From NCBI GenBank assembly GCA_002424045.1, contig DIPH01000024.1, forward strand, positions 21,602 to 36,324: a stretch of 14,723 nucleotides of DNA, written 5' to 3'. The position numbers and the translations under genes were made by a program. Within the stretch, counting starts at the first letter, position 1, and each line of letters begins with the position of its first letter. Origin of the DNA: Firmicutes bacterium UBA5493 (GTDB lineage Bacteria; Bacillota; Limnochordia; Darwinibacteriales; Darwinibacteriaceae). This document shows positions 13,791-14,723 of this stretch, piece after piece. The notes under the pieces are model-generated. The model saw only the letters and a program-made list of their open reading frames with translations. It searched no databases and had not been told where the DNA came from.

Positions 13791-14689
13791 TCAATCTGGA
13801 GAGAGAAATCTCGAATCTGGCCATACAAAGCGTTCTTATGGGATCCTTCCAGGATTTGAGGCTGCACGCCGAAGATATAGGCGGGAATCACTTTCATGTC
13901 TAAAGGTCCAGTAGCTGACAGGGTGAATTCTAAGATCATGGTCTCCCAGGTTTTGGGGAGATTGAGGTCAAAGACGAAATTTCCCAGACTGTAGGCAATC
14001 ACTCCTTTTTTATAGAACTCAATTCCCTGCAAGACATGGGGATGGTGGCCTAAGACGAGATCTGCGCCCGCGTCTACAGCAGCCCTAGCCAGCCTTTTTT
14101 GTTCTGGGGTGGGCTCGTGGATGTATTCCTTCCCCCAATGGATAGTGACAATAACACAGTCAACATTACTCCTTAGCTTGCCAACATCTTCCACAATGAT
14201 GTCCAGCCGCGCAGGGGCCACACCCGGCTCATCTTCTGTGCCCTCCCAACTAATGGGTTCTCGAGCATGGATAAACCACATCTCCGTATAGGCTAAAAAC
14301 CCTACTCTTACACCATTTACCTCCTTAATTAAGGGGGCTCTGGCCTCGTGAATATTATTACCTGCCCCAACCCAATCAATCTTGTGTTCCTCTAAAAGTC
14401 GCATTGTCTCAAACATTCCCGCGTGGTGATAGTCTAGGGTGTGATTGTTGGCCAGAGACACCACATCAAAACCTGCATAGGCAACCCCTTTGATTGCTTC
14501 CGGTGGGGCCTGGAACATGTTAATAAAGTGCCCTTTATCGCCTATGGGTGATTCTAGATTAGCGAAGGCTAGGTCAGCTTGGCGAATGCGAGGTGCAACT
14601 TCGGCAAAGATATGCTCCCATCCCTTCTGCAATCCCACCTTCTTCACGTCACGGTCTAGCATAATATCCCCCGCCGCAAGCATTGTCAT
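13787..14689 (-). CDS. CapA-family metallophosphatase (PGA_cap domain)
   Basis: This protein has the calcineurin-like fold of the CapA/poly-gamma-glutamate family. Metal-site motifs are present in order: GDIMLDR, NLESPIG, SLANNHTLDY, HWGKEY, GHHPHVLQG and YSLGNFVF. I prefer the ATG at 14689 (300 residues, MTMLAAGDIML), because GGAG lies 8 nt upstream. An in-frame ATG at 14719 adds ten charged residues, and the frame stays open to the window edge, so a longer N-terminus outside the window is possible. With the chosen start there is no signal peptide or membrane helix, so it would be cytoplasmic, unlike capsule CapA proteins. No capsule genes are nearby, so a role in polyglutamate synthesis is not supported. 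Its stop codon overlaps that of the convergent fusion gene by 4 bp. Confidence 0.85.
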   Translation of the reverse strand: MTMLAAGDIMLDRDVKKVGLQKGWEHIFAEVAPRIRQADLAFANLESPIGDKGHFINMFQAPPEAIKGVAYAGFDVVSLANNHTLDYHHAGMFETMRLLEEHKIDWVGAGNNIHEARAPLIKEVNGVRVGFLAYTEMWFIHAREPISWEGTEDEPGVAPARLDIIVEDVGKLRSNVDCVIVTIHWGKEYIHEPTPEQKRLARAAVDAGADLVLGHHPHVLQGIEFYKKGVIAYSLGNFVFDLNLPKTWETMILEFTLSATGPLDMKVIPAYIFGVQPQILEGSHKNALYGQIRDFSLQID

Positions 14690-14723
14690 TTGATGTTCTC
14701 CACGGTCCGTGTAGAACATCAAA

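Noticed and set aside
13797..13815. GAGA-GAAA-TCTC mini hairpin after the fusion gene as a terminator
   Set aside because: The stem is only 4 bp and no T-run follows on either strand.
14690..14722. TTG at 14722 or ATG at 14719 as the CapA-family start
   Set aside because: The added residues are charged and do not form a signal peptide, and the ATG at 14689 has GGAG at 8 nt. Not fully excluded because upstream sequence is missing.
1..14723. tRNA, rRNA, CRISPR array, insertion sequence or prophage genes
   Set aside because: No cloverleaf-like, repeat-spacer, transposase or terminal inverted repeat pattern was seen. The coding space is filled by the listed genes.

Overview
This window looks like chromosomal DNA from a Bacillota (Firmicutes) bacterium of clostridial or related affinity. 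The signs are strong AGGAGG-type ribosome binding sites before nearly every gene, compact operons closed by GC-hairpin/T-run terminators, Gram-positive style Pho regulators, and an EF-G-like GTPase fused to a YacP/Rae1 nuclease, an architecture I associate with clostridial genomes. The base composition is intermediate. I cannot assign a genus. The peptide-type binding protein has a cleavable signal peptide and no lipobox cysteine, which would fit a lineage with an outer membrane, but that is weak evidence.

Layout: (1) 1-480, minus strand: an L,D-transpeptidase (YkuD fold) cut by the left edge. (2) 570-801: the remains of a YdhG/DUF1801 gene with an internal deletion and frameshift, followed by an intrinsic terminator. 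(3) 850-7385: a complete phosphate module, pstS-pstC-pstA-pstB-phoU-response regulator-sensor kinase. It is preceded by 11-bp-phased TTTACA sites resembling a Pho box and closed by a terminator. The PstS has its two halves in swapped order (circular permutation). (4) 7386-11097: a structured leader, then a family 5 solute-binding protein and two Dpp/Opp-type permeases. A strong hairpin lies between the binding protein and the first permease. No ATPase genes are present, and a terminator closes the unit. (5) 11106-13790: a single 871-residue protein joining a TetM/EF-G-like translational GTPase to a C-terminal Rae1-like NYN ribonuclease. A perfect internal Shine-Dalgarno and in-frame ATG sit just before the nuclease domain. 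(6) 13787-14689, minus strand: a CapA-family metallophosphatase whose stop codon overlaps the stop of the fusion gene.

How the parts work together: PstSCAB imports phosphate. PhoU and the kinase/regulator pair presumably read PstSCAB activity and control the same operon through the Pho-box-like sites, giving an autoregulated circuit. The Dpp-like importer must borrow ATPases from elsewhere. The GTPase-nuclease fusion is the most interesting item: both halves belong to families that act in the ribosomal A site, so it may bring an mRNA-cleaving domain to ribosomes, and the internal start suggests the nuclease may also be made alone. I recall this fusion from clostridial database entries, so the architecture is probably not unique, but I know of no functional description.
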